Below, piece after piece: positions 47,441-56,478 of a stretch of 64,000 nt of DNA. Position numbers and translations under genes: made by a program. Under the pieces are notes generated by a model that was not told the DNA's origin, ran no database searches, and worked only from the letters and a program-made list of their open reading frames with translations. The DNA comes from Enterobacter asburiae. Its GTDB lineage: Bacteria > Pseudomonadota > Gammaproteobacteria > Enterobacterales > Enterobacteriaceae. The stretch lies in the NCBI GenBank assembly GCA_011754535.1, contig JAAQVN010000002.1, forward strand, positions 47,007-111,006, given 5' to 3'. Within the stretch, counting starts at the first letter, position 1; every line of letters starts with the position of its first letter.

Positions 47441-48075
47441 ATAACTTAGTTGCTGCAGTTGGCGCTCCAGTCGTTTTTCCTGCCGCGCCTTCATCAGCGC
47501 CGTTATCGCGACAGAGCTCCGGATTTTGACAAACCGTATCCCCTTACCCCAATCCTCCAATAAAATCGGTATTGCCCTTAAGTCAAGAGATACTGCGACA
47601 TCATTGATATTAAAAATCCAGAATTACTCATCTTTGCATGTGAAAACTATGTAGATGAGTTCCTCGCGACCAGAGCAGTCCGGTGCAAGAGCAGAGGACG
47701 ATGGGAGTGCAATTTTGTCGAGTAAAATACAAAACCACAAATATGATATCATTAATTCACATAAAAACTTGAAAAATCTCATGAAATCATCATTTTCTTT
47801 TAAGGGGGGGGTTATTTTAGCCAACTAAAAAAAACGAATAACTCCCGAAAAAAAAATATTGAATTATTAAAGCAGCCTGTTTTTTTTACATATCGACGAT
47901 ATTTAGCTATAAGAATCTTCTTTTATAGATTAAGGGCAGGAACATCGGTCACCCATTGTGGATGCCCAAATCCATTGAAACGCAATTCCTCCGGCCTGCA
48001 AAACCATGAGGTCAGAGGGGTAGCATAACGTACACAATTCGCGACTGAGATAACGAATCGACAAGGATCGTTACT
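47441..48075. other. Leader region of the inverse autotransporter
   Basis: A minus-strand scrap (GKGIRFVKIRSSVAITALMK, about 47440-47555) looks coding but has no start and no family I can name. The rest is AT-rich and probably holds the promoter for the 48076 gene; AAGGA lies ten bases before its ATG. Confidence 0.4.
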
Positions 48076-51000
48076 ATGATATTTAAAAATAGAGAGGACG
48101 CGCGTGCGTCTGAAAATAAGTTATTACAACGACTTTCCCGTTTTCTGATATTTACCGCTTTTATTTTTACTGTTAGCACTCTAAGTGCTAATAATACTGT
48201 GACTAATCTACCTACCGAGCAGCGGTACATTCTTTATTATAAAACACCCGCAGTAACGACGCAGGATATTAAAAAATATCTGGCTCCAGAACTTAAGGAT
48301 TTACCAGCTCTGCAAAATGAGCTGGCGATACGCTATGGGCTTAAACTGACCGAATGGCTATTGCTGCCCGATGATAATGCCTACACTCGTCATTATCCCG
48401 CAGTAACGCTTAATTACATCGGTAAAGATGAAGACATCCTGAAATTCACGCTTGACAGAAAACTCTCACACACGCAATTACTCAGGCTTAACCATGCAGT
48501 TAAATCGCCAGCGCAACTAAAAGACCTGCGAGGTCAATGGGTAATTGTGCCAACTGAAAGGCCTAAATCTGTGTCAGAAGTACACAATGAACGCGCGTCG
48601 ATGCTGACACAACAAGCGGCATCACTAGGAAAAAATATCCAAATGTCAGGGATGAATAACGCATTGCGTTCCGCGGCCAGTCAGCACCTTAATAACATAC
48701 TTACCGCCGAAGTTGAATCCTGGCTTAATGGCAAGAACAGTAAAGCCCGTGTTACGCTGGATAGCGGGACCAGCAAACAGGGTCGGCCCTCTGTCGGCCT
48801 GGATTACCTATACCCTTTTGCTGTCTGGCCGAGTGATATTCTTTTTACTCAGTTGAGTGCCCACCGTAAAAACTCACGTGATATTGTCAACCTCGGGCTT
48901 GGCTGGCGTCATAATTCAACTCCCCAACTGATGACAGGCAGTAACGTCTTTGTTGATCATGATATAACACGTCATCACAACCGTCTGGGGCTGGGTCTGG
49001 AGTTGTGGACAGAGCAGTTCCGCAGTAGCCTGAACTACTACATTCCTCTGAGTGGCTGGCGTTCCTCATCCGATACCGTTTTTCTGGATGATTCTGATTA
49101 TTTTTCACTTTATGAGCGCCCAGCACGTGGCTGGGACGTGAATGTCATTACAGCGTTATCACGCCATATTTCTGTCAACGCCAGCTGGTTTAAGTGGTAC
49201 GGTGATAAGGTGGATGTGACCGGCAACCGTGATCAATCAAGTAAAAACCCCGGAGGCCTTACGCTTGGGATACGCTGGCAACCCGTCCCGTTACTGAGCA
49301 GCCTGGCCGAACATCGCCTTATTACCGATCAGGATGATGAAATTAGGATAGGCATACAGCTGACCTGGGAGTTTGGCCGCAAATTTTCAGAACTACTGGA
49401 TCCGGCCAACGTTACTTTATCCCCTTCGTTATTGCAGTCACGCAACGAATTCGTAACCCGGAATAACGACATTGTTCTTGCTTACCAGCGGCGTAGTAAA
49501 GATACCCCCCTGCGCTTTGAGCCGGCGACAATGAGCGCGAAAGCTGGAAGTCCCCCCTTCACTCATACAGTACAGGGGGCATTTGGTACGGTTATCTATC
49601 ACTCAGCACAGCCCGAACTGGCCAGCGTGGACGCCACCAATGGTATGGTCACGCCATTACGTCGTGGGCAAACCACGATTTATGCCACAGAACATCATCA
49701 GCGCACCGGCAAAGCACGTCGACAGACGAGCTATGCCCTAACCATCCAGCCAGGTGATGCACTGCCGGGCGCCACTGATGTCACAATCAGCGGAGAAATG
49801 GCCTTAGAGAATCAACTCACGGGCCATTACAGTTATCAGGACAATAATGGTGAGGATGAAGCCGTAGGTGGCTCAGTTGTTAGCTGGTACTACGAGGATG
49901 CTCCGGATGCCATACTCTCTTCGGAGAAAACGTATACGATTAGTGAACATGATGCAGAAAAGGTGCTGGTCTTCCGTGTTATCCCCAAAAATCGGGCAGG
50001 CATAACCGGCCAGCCAGTAGAAGCCCGAATCCAGGGCCTACGTCGCCCAACTGTGCAGGATGTTGATATTATCGGCCCGGTGATAGTCGGCCAGACTGTC
50101 AACGCCATCTGGACAGGTCATCGAGCACTTGACCCCACCGTAAACAACGGTGCCGATATTCGCTGGGTAACTGTGAATAATGCAGGTGATGAAAAACAGG
50201 TAGGGGAAGGTGCTACGCTTACTCTTACAGAAGAGATGCGTACTCAGGGAGCACTTGAAGTCCGGGTCACACCATTGAGTCCTGGTGGGCTAAAAGGTGA
50301 GGAAATATGCTCACCACGTTACACAATTCTGCCTGCAGAACCGTTCTTCAGCGAAATGCCGTCTGTCAGCCCCGCGGAAGGGCTTTCACCGGGCGACCTA
50401 CTGACGCTTAATTACGGGTACGGATCTCACCCGGAGGTCAGCGAAGGAGAGAGTCGCTACAGCTGGTTCCGCGTTTCTCCTGATGGTGGTAACCGCCAGG
50501 AAATAGCAGGTCAGACGGCCCGCACCTACCGGTCCGTTGCGGAAGATGCAGGCTATGCCCTGACTGCCTGTGTTCAACTGGTGGATGCAAAAGGCACGGT
50601 TTCCACGACGACCGAGTGCAGTGCGCCGTCACAACCGATAGGCTCGCTGCCGGTTATCAGCAATGTTGATATCAACGGACTGAAGGTGGTGGGACAGACT
50701 GTCACCGCCAGCTGGCAGGCTGCCCGCAGTGACGTTCAATTCCAGGTACGCTGGTACACTGTCGCCGACACGAGTACAGAGACGCTGGTCGGCGAGGAAG
50801 CCACCCTGTTGCTCACACAGGAAATGATGCAAAGTGGCCAGCTCGAAGTTCGCGTCACGCCGCTGAATGAAAATACGGTGTCCGGGCAGGAGGTTATTTC
50901 ACCACGTTACACAATTCTGCCTGCAGAACCGTTCTTCAGCGAAATGCCGTCTGTCAGCCCCGCGGAAGGGCTTTCACCGGGCGACCTACTGACGCTTAAT

Positions 51001-54000
51001 TACGGGTACGGATCTCACCCGGAGGTCAGCGAAGGAGAGAGTCGCTACAGCTGGTTCCGCGTTTCTCCTGATGGTGGTAACCGCCAGGAAATAGCAGGTC
51101 AGACGGCCCGCACCTACCGGTCCGTTGCGGAAGATGCAGGCTATGCCCTGACTGCCTGTGTTCAACTGGTGGATGCAAAAGGCACGGTTTCCACGACGAC
51201 CGAGTGCAGTGCGCCGTCACAACCGATAGGCTCGCTGCCGGTTATCAGCAATGTTGATATCAACGGACTGAAGGTGGTGGGACAGACTGTCACCGCCAGC
51301 TGGCAGGCTGCCCGCAGTGACGTTCAATTCCAGGTACGCTGGTACACTGTCGCCGACACGAGTACAGAGACGCTGGTCGGCGAGGAAGCCACCCTGTTGC
51401 TCACACAGGAAATGATGCAAAGTGGCCAGCTCGAAGTTCGCGTCACGCCGCTGAATGAAAATACGGTGTCCGGGCAGGAGGTTATTTCACCACGTTACAC
51501 AATTCTGCCTGCAGAACCGTTCTTCAGCGAAATGCCGTCTGTCAGCCCCGCGGAAGGGCTTTCACCGGGCGACCTACTGACGCTTAATTACGGGTACGGA
51601 TCTCACCCGGAGGTCAGCGAAGGAGAGAGTCGCTACAGCTGGTTCCGCGTTTCTCCTGATGGTGGTAACCGCCAGGAAATAGCAGGTCAGACGGCCCGCA
51701 CCTACCGGTCCGTTGCGGAAGATGCAGGCTATGCCCTGACTGCCTGTGTTCAACTGGTGGATGCAAAAGGCACGGTTTCCACGACGACCGAGTGCAGTGC
51801 GCCGTCACAACCGATAGGCTCGCTGCCGGTTATCAGCAATGTTGATATCAACGGACTGAAGGTGGTGGGACAGACTGTCACCGCCAGCTGGCAGGCTGCC
51901 CGCAGTGACGTTCAATTCCAGGTACGCTGGTACACTGTCGCCGACACGAGTACAGAGACGCTGGTCGGCGAGGAAGCCACCCTGTTGCTCACACAGGAAA
52001 TGATGCAAAGTGGCCAGCTCGAAGTTCGCGTCACGCCGCTGAATGAAAATACGGTGTCCGGGCAGGAGGTTATTTCACCACGTTACACAATTCTGCCTGC
52101 AGAACCGTTCTTCAGCGAAATGCCGTCTGTCAGCCCCGCGGAAGGGCTTTCACCGGGCGACCTACTGACGCTTAATTACGGGTACGGATCTCACCCGGAG
52201 GTCAGCGAAGGAGAGAGTCGCTACAGCTGGTTCCGCGTTTCTCCTGATGGTGGTAACCGCCAGGAAATAGCAGGTCAGACGGCCCGCACCTACCGGTCCG
52301 TTGCGGAAGATGCAGGCTATGCCCTGACTGCCTGTGTTCAACTGGTGGATGCAAAAGGCACGGTTTCCACGACGACCGAGTGCAGTGCGCCGTCACAACC
52401 GATAGGCTCGCTGCCGGTTATCAGCAATGTTGATATCAACGGACTGAAGGTGGTGGGACAGACTGTCACCGCCAGCTGGCAGGCTGCCCGCAGTGACGTT
52501 CAATTCCAGGTACGCTGGTACACTGTCGCCGACACGAGTACAGAGACGCTGGTCGGCGAGGAAGCCACCCTGTTGCTCACACAGGAAATGATGCAAAGTG
52601 GCCAGCTCGAAGTTCGCGTCACGCCGCTGAATGAAAATACGGTGTCCGGGCAGGAGGTTATTTCACCACGTTACACAATTCTGCCTGCAGAACCGTTCTT
52701 CAGCGAAATGCCGTCTGTCAGCCCCGCGGAAGGGCTTTCACCGGGCGACCTACTGACGCTTAATTACGGGTACGGATCTCACCCGGAGGTCAGCGAAGGA
52801 GAGAGTCGCTACAGCTGGTTCCGCGTTTCTCCTGATGGTGGTAACCGCCAGGAAATAGCAGGTCAGACGGCCCGCACCTACCGGTCCGTTGCGGAAGATG
52901 CAGGCTATGCCCTGACTGCCTGTGTTCAACTGGTGGATGCAAAAGGCACGGTTTCCACGACGACCGAGTGCAGTGCGCCGTCACAACCGATAGGCTCGCT
53001 GCCGGTTATCAGCAATGTTGATATCAACGGACTGAAGGTGGTGGGACAGACTGTCACCGCCAGCTGGCAGGCTGCCCGCAGTGACGTTCAATTCCAGGTA
53101 CGCTGGTACACTGTCGCCGACACGAGTACAGAGACGCTGGTCGGCGAGGAAGCCACCCTGTTGCTCACACAGGAAATGATGCAAAGTGGCCAGCTCGAAG
53201 TTCGCGTCACGCCGCTGAATGAAAATACGGTGTCCGGGCAGGAGGTTATTTCACCACGTTACACAATTCTGCCTGCAGAACCGTTCTTCAGCGAAATGCC
53301 GTCTGTCAGCCCCGCGGAAGGGCTTTCACCGGGCGACCTACTGACGCTTAATTACGGGTACGGATCTCACCCGGAGGTCAGCGAAGGAGAGAGTCGCTAC
53401 AGCTGGTTCCGCGTTTCTCCTGATGGTGGTAACCGCCAGGAAATAGCAGGTCAGACGGCCCGCACCTACCGGTCCGTTGCGGAAGATGCAGGCTATGCCC
53501 TGACTGCCTGTGTTCAACTGGTGGATGCAAAAGGCACGGTTTCCACGACGACCGAGTGCAGTGCGCCGTCACAACCGATAGGCTCGCTGCCGGTTATCAG
53601 CAATGTTGATATCAACGGACTGAAGGTGGTGGGACAGACTGTCACCGCCAGCTGGCAGGCTGCCCGCAGTGACGTTCAATTCCAGGTACGCTGGTACATC
53701 GTCGGCAATAATGGATTGGAAGATGTCGAAAGACTGGTAGGAGAACAGAACTCCCTGACGCTGACACGTGACATGAAAAACCGCGGCGGACTGGAAGCCC
53801 GCGTCACGCCACTGACTCCGGGGGGGATAGCGGGTCTGGAAGTCCGTTCACCGCGTTATGCTATTAAGCAGTCTGAAGCCTATTTCGTGGAGAGACCTAC
53901 GCTGGCACCGCCTGACAGCCTTCGTCCCGGAACCACCGTGACTGTAAACTGGCGTTACGGTTCATATCTGAATATTCCGGAGGGCAATAGCCGGATTGAG

Positions 54001-54789
54001 TGGTATCGCGTTTATAAAGACGAGTTTGGCCGCCCGGAGAAAATAGAAGGGGAAACCGGACGGCAGTATACCCTGAAAACTGGGGACATAGATTACCGGA
54101 TCTTCGCCCGAGTGACGCTGGTTGACCAGCAGAATACGGAGGGTGATGTTCACAGTACTGGCTGGAGTGCGATTACGCAGTCTGTATGGAAGCTGGAGCC
54201 TGGCGGTGATACCAGTGCAGACACTGATGAACACATTGAAATGTACGTCAGACTGACAGAGAGAGACAGCAATGCTGGCTTAATCGGTCAACCCGTTCGT
54301 CTGGAATATGACCAGGATGCCATCAGCGTTGTTACTTTCCCTAATCATGGCAGCACCGACGGCGATGGGTATCTTTACGTGCATCTATACCCGAAAAAGG
54401 CCGGGAGCGGACAGATTAAATTCAGTGCAGGAGGCGCCAAAACCAGCTGGGACTATCGGTTTATCCCTGAGGTCGAATTTAAGGTGACGATTCTTGAAAG
54501 AGAGAAAGACGGCGTGGGTATCTGGTATACCTGGAAAGCGAGAGCAACAAAAAATGGCAACGTGATGCCCAACCTGCCTATCTGCTTTGAAACCGGGGTT
54601 TTCCCGATGGGGGAAGGAGCCGGGGGAGTATACAGACACTATTCTGGCACTACTGATAGTAATGGTGAACTAACCGGAAAAGACTGGCTGAAACCCTTAT
54701 TCGGTTTCTCAACGGTGAAGGTGCTGAAACGTAAAAACGACTGCGTCAATGAAGCTTGGTCGTCTGTGGATTATACCTACATGGATTAA
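48076..54789 (+). CDS. Inverse autotransporter (intimin/invasin family), 2237 aa
   Basis: After an N-terminal signal region (FLIFTAFIFTVSTLSA) and a LysM-like segment (about 95-160, HTQLLRLNHAVKSPAQLKDL), residues about 200-455 form the outer-membrane beta-barrel of type Ve proteins (VTLDSGTSKQGRPSVGLDYL, NVFVDHDITRHHNRLGLGLE, IGIQLTWEFG). Ig-like domains follow. Residues about 746-1874 are five perfect copies and one partial copy of a 196-residue double-Ig unit (RYSWFRVSPDGG; FQVRWYTVADTS). The end has a different Ig pair and Big-1-like domains but no intimin C-type lectin domain. It would sit in the outer membrane with a long surface arm for adhesion. The barrel and all frames are intact. 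Confidence 0.92.
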   Translation: MIFKNREDARASENKLLQRLSRFLIFTAFIFTVSTLSANNTVTNLPTEQRYILYYKTPAVTTQDIKKYLAPELKDLPALQNELAIRYGLKLTEWLLLPDDNAYTRHYPAVTLNYIGKDEDILKFTLDRKLSHTQLLRLNHAVKSPAQLKDLRGQWVIVPTERPKSVSEVHNERASMLTQQAASLGKNIQMSGMNNALRSAASQHLNNILTAEVESWLNGKNSKARVTLDSGTSKQGRPSVGLDYLYPFAVWPSDILFTQLSAHRKNSRDIVNLGLGWRHNSTPQLMTGSNVFVDHDITRHHNRLGLGLELWTEQFRSSLNYYIPLSGWRSSSDTVFLDDSDYFSLYERPARGWDVNVITALSRHISVNASWFKWYGDKVDVTGNRDQSSKNPGGLTLGIRWQPVPLLSSLAEHRLITDQDDEIRIGIQLTWEFGRKFSELLDPANVTLSPSLLQSRNEFVTRNNDIVLAYQRRSKDTPLRFEPATMSAKAGSPPFTHTVQGAFGTVIYHSAQPELASVDATNGMVTPLRRGQTTIYATEHHQRTGKARRQTSYALTIQPGDALPGATDVTISGEMALENQLTGHYSYQDNNGEDEAVGGSVVSWYYEDAPDAILSSEKTYTISEHDAEKVLVFRVIPKNRAGITGQPVEARIQGLRRPTVQDVDIIGPVIVGQTVNAIWTGHRALDPTVNNGADIRWVTVNNAGDEKQVGEGATLTLTEEMRTQGALEVRVTPLSPGGLKGEEICSPRYTILPAEPFFSEMPSVSPAEGLSPGDLLTLNYGYGSHPEVSEGESRYSWFRVSPDGGNRQEIAGQTARTYRSVAEDAGYALTACVQLVDAKGTVSTTTECSAPSQPIGSLPVISNVDINGLKVVGQTVTASWQAARSDVQFQVRWYTVADTSTETLVGEEATLLLTQEMMQSGQLEVRVTPLNENTVSGQEVISPRYTILPAEPFFSEMPSVSPAEGLSPGDLLTLNYGYGSHPEVSEGESRYSWFRVSPDGGNRQEIAGQTARTYRSVAEDAGYALTACVQLVDAKGTVSTTTECSAPSQPIGSLPVISNVDINGLKVVGQTVTASWQAARSDVQFQVRWYTVADTSTETLVGEEATLLLTQEMMQSGQLEVRVTPLNENTVSGQEVISPRYTILPAEPFFSEMPSVSPAEGLSPGDLLTLNYGYGSHPEVSEGESRYSWFRVSPDGGNRQEIAGQTARTYRSVAEDAGYALTACVQLVDAKGTVSTTTECSAPSQPIGSLPVISNVDINGLKVVGQTVTASWQAARSDVQFQVRWYTVADTSTETLVGEEATLLLTQEMMQSGQLEVRVTPLNENTVSGQEVISPRYTILPAEPFFSEMPSVSPAEGLSPGDLLTLNYGYGSHPEVSEGESRYSWFRVSPDGGNRQEIAGQTARTYRSVAEDAGYALTACVQLVDAKGTVSTTTECSAPSQPIGSLPVISNVDINGLKVVGQTVTASWQAARSDVQFQVRWYTVADTSTETLVGEEATLLLTQEMMQSGQLEVRVTPLNENTVSGQEVISPRYTILPAEPFFSEMPSVSPAEGLSPGDLLTLNYGYGSHPEVSEGESRYSWFRVSPDGGNRQEIAGQTARTYRSVAEDAGYALTACVQLVDAKGTVSTTTECSAPSQPIGSLPVISNVDINGLKVVGQTVTASWQAARSDVQFQVRWYTVADTSTETLVGEEATLLLTQEMMQSGQLEVRVTPLNENTVSGQEVISPRYTILPAEPFFSEMPSVSPAEGLSPGDLLTLNYGYGSHPEVSEGESRYSWFRVSPDGGNRQEIAGQTARTYRSVAEDAGYALTACVQLVDAKGTVSTTTECSAPSQPIGSLPVISNVDINGLKVVGQTVTASWQAARSDVQFQVRWYIVGNNGLEDVERLVGEQNSLTLTRDMKNRGGLEARVTPLTPGGIAGLEVRSPRYAIKQSEAYFVERPTLAPPDSLRPGTTVTVNWRYGSYLNIPEGNSRIEWYRVYKDEFGRPEKIEGETGRQYTLKTGDIDYRIFARVTLVDQQNTEGDVHSTGWSAITQSVWKLEPGGDTSADTDEHIEMYVRLTERDSNAGLIGQPVRLEYDQDAISVVTFPNHGSTDGDGYLYVHLYPKKAGSGQIKFSAGGAKTSWDYRFIPEVEFKVTILEREKDGVGIWYTWKARATKNGNVMPNLPICFETGVFPMGEGAGGVYRHYSGTTDSNGELTGKDWLKPLFGFSTVKVLKRKNDCVNEAWSSVDYTYMD
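50311..53698 (+). repeat. 588-bp tandem repeats, 5.76 copies
   Basis: Units start at 50311, 50899, 51487, 52075, 52663 and 53251. Five are complete and the sixth is identical for 448 bp, then diverges. By eye the copies are identical at DNA level, including silent positions, so expansion or homogenisation is very recent. Each unit encodes two Ig-like domains and keeps the frame (196 codons). Confidence 0.95.
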
Positions 54790-55276
54790 CCTGCGGGGAT
54801 GCAAATCCAGCGATGTTGGCCGTAGGATACCTGATACGTAAAGGGGCCAGAGCACAATATGGCCTCCTTTTACCAAAAGACGACCTAAAAACGATAAGCC
54901 GCCAGAAACGCATACAGCGACCACTCGTGCCCATGAATGGCTATACACATGGGCTCCATGGTGGGTCGCTTCAGCCCGTCGGCCTCCGAAACTTCGTCAG
55001 CCCGAAGGGCTGATGGCAGTAAGCGTCCCGTTAAGGGCGTGAAGTAAGGATTATTTTACAGATGACAGGAGTATTTCATGAACCTAGTTGGATGCCAGTC
55101 GCCGATTTTGCTGATGACCAAGCTCAACCAGCTTTCCGGATTATGATAAACCACATCCCCTTAATGCGACAGAACCCTCACCAGCGTTTGCAACAATACC
55201 AGGGAGTGTTGTCCATGCCCTAAAATAAATGTTATACTGCACTTATCTATTACTGAAACGATAATGGACATTTCTA
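54790..55276. other. Gap after the autotransporter gene
   Basis: TCAGCCC-GAA-GGGCTGA (54997-55013) is a 7-bp hairpin without a T-run, perhaps part of a terminator. CCTTAATGCGACAGAACCC (55159-55177) is an inverted copy of the 19-mer at 15007 and looks like an IS6-type end. No gene seen. Confidence 0.45.
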
Positions 55277-55573
55277 ATGTCAAAATTAAAAACAATGATT
55301 ATTTCTATAGGCATAATCTCCACATCTTTTGGATATGCCCAGGAGTGTCAAAGAGTGGTAATTATTGATACAGCCAATTCTACTTCAACATTTTTAATTG
55401 GTGATAAATACAGTAACAAAGCTCAGGGGAAAGCAGTTTATTATGCTTTCAAGGACGGTTGGAAAATGTCTGAAAAAATTGCCCCGTCAGCAACATCTTC
55501 AGGAAAGATAATGATCGTAATGGAAAAAGAAACGTCTGGGGACTGCGACATAATTGATCCATTTATGAATTAA
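55277..55573 (+). CDS. Small secreted protein, 98 aa (paralogue of 19023 gene)
   Basis: MSKLKTMIISIGIISTSFGYA is a signal peptide with cleavage before QECQRV. The mature part has two Cys (ECQR and GDCDI) and the shared core AVYYAFKDGWKMSEKIAPSA. It aligns over its whole length with the 19023-19322 product. GGA lies eight bases before the ATG. It stands between the autotransporter and the M60 protease genes, so a role at the same cell surface or host interface is plausible. No family recognised. Confidence 0.72.
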   Translation: MSKLKTMIISIGIISTSFGYAQECQRVVIIDTANSTSTFLIGDKYSNKAQGKAVYYAFKDGWKMSEKIAPSATSSGKIMIVMEKETSGDCDIIDPFMN

Positions 55574-55646
55574 GAATTCAAACTGCTCTGTCGTATTAAG
55601 GATAAATACTTAAGCTTACACCTAGAGCCGTATTGACGTGGATGTG

Positions 55647-55690
55647 TTATTCAATTGGCAGTGTGATGTCCCAGGGTAGCAGTTCTGTAT
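55647..55690 (-). pseudogene. IS66 tnpC C-terminal scrap
   Basis: ELLPWDITLPIE and a stop match the end of IS66 TnpC and the relic ending at 18911. It is part of a block duplicated in inverted orientation. Confidence 0.6.
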
Positions 55691-56478
55691 GACTGGATAC
55701 AAAGGTGACAGATCAGACCGGGAACACAGGGAAGACTTTTCTAGTCTATCCGGACCACACTCTGGGTTTTCCTGGACACATCCGTACCGGCCCCGTTCGC
55801 CGTGAAGGTATATTCCACCCTCGGGAGATCTGCCCCACCTCCGGCGCGCCGGATATACGCAGGCACTCCACCGCTGGAGTGCCGTAACACTGTTATCACT
55901 GGCGATGCTCTGGATCCAGCTAGGCCGTGATTTCATCCTCACCATCCGCCTTATTCAGGTGTTCAGCTACTTCTTCGTATACTCCTCAACGAAACATCGT
56001 AGAATCTTTATCATGATTGATTAAACTCGAAGCTAGCAGTAAATAAGATAAACGCATATCATAATTTTTTAAGCAGAAAGTATTCATTCATCCATTCCTT
56101 TCCTTATAAATAATTGCTGTTATATTTAATACCAATGAAATATGTGAAACCCTTATTTATAAGGGGTTGCAACTAGCTTAAAATAAACTTAATCTAATAA
56201 TGATAAATTTATAACAACATTGTAATGAGAAAAAATCGGTAATTAAGAATAATCTTGTGGCGATATAAACCATCCCCATAAGGAACATCACTTATGATGA
56301 TATTTCTTTAATCATATCATCTCAAATCTCAATATTTATCGAGAAAAACCCTTACTCACATGACTAAAATCTCATATCAACCAAGATTTTTCTTCGTCGC
56401 TTACCCCGTATATCTTGTATATAAATATGACAAAAAAATAAAAAATGTAAATTCCATTCATTAATCCAAAGGGACATT
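55691..56478. other. Long leader of the M60 protease gene
   Basis: The left 300 bp are GC-rich with no supported frame. From about 55990 the DNA turns very AT-rich and probably carries the promoter and control region for the protease gene. AAAGGGA precedes its GTG start. Confidence 0.45.

Noticed and set aside
50438..53572. Regularly spaced minus-strand frames of 64 and 67 codons inside the autotransporter repeats
   Set aside because: They recur every 588 bp only because the repeat does; they have no ribosome sites and are antisense shadows.
50311..53698. Possible CRISPR array because of regular repeats
   Set aside because: Units are contiguous, 588 bp long and encode protein; there are no short repeats with unique spacers, and no cas genes in the window.
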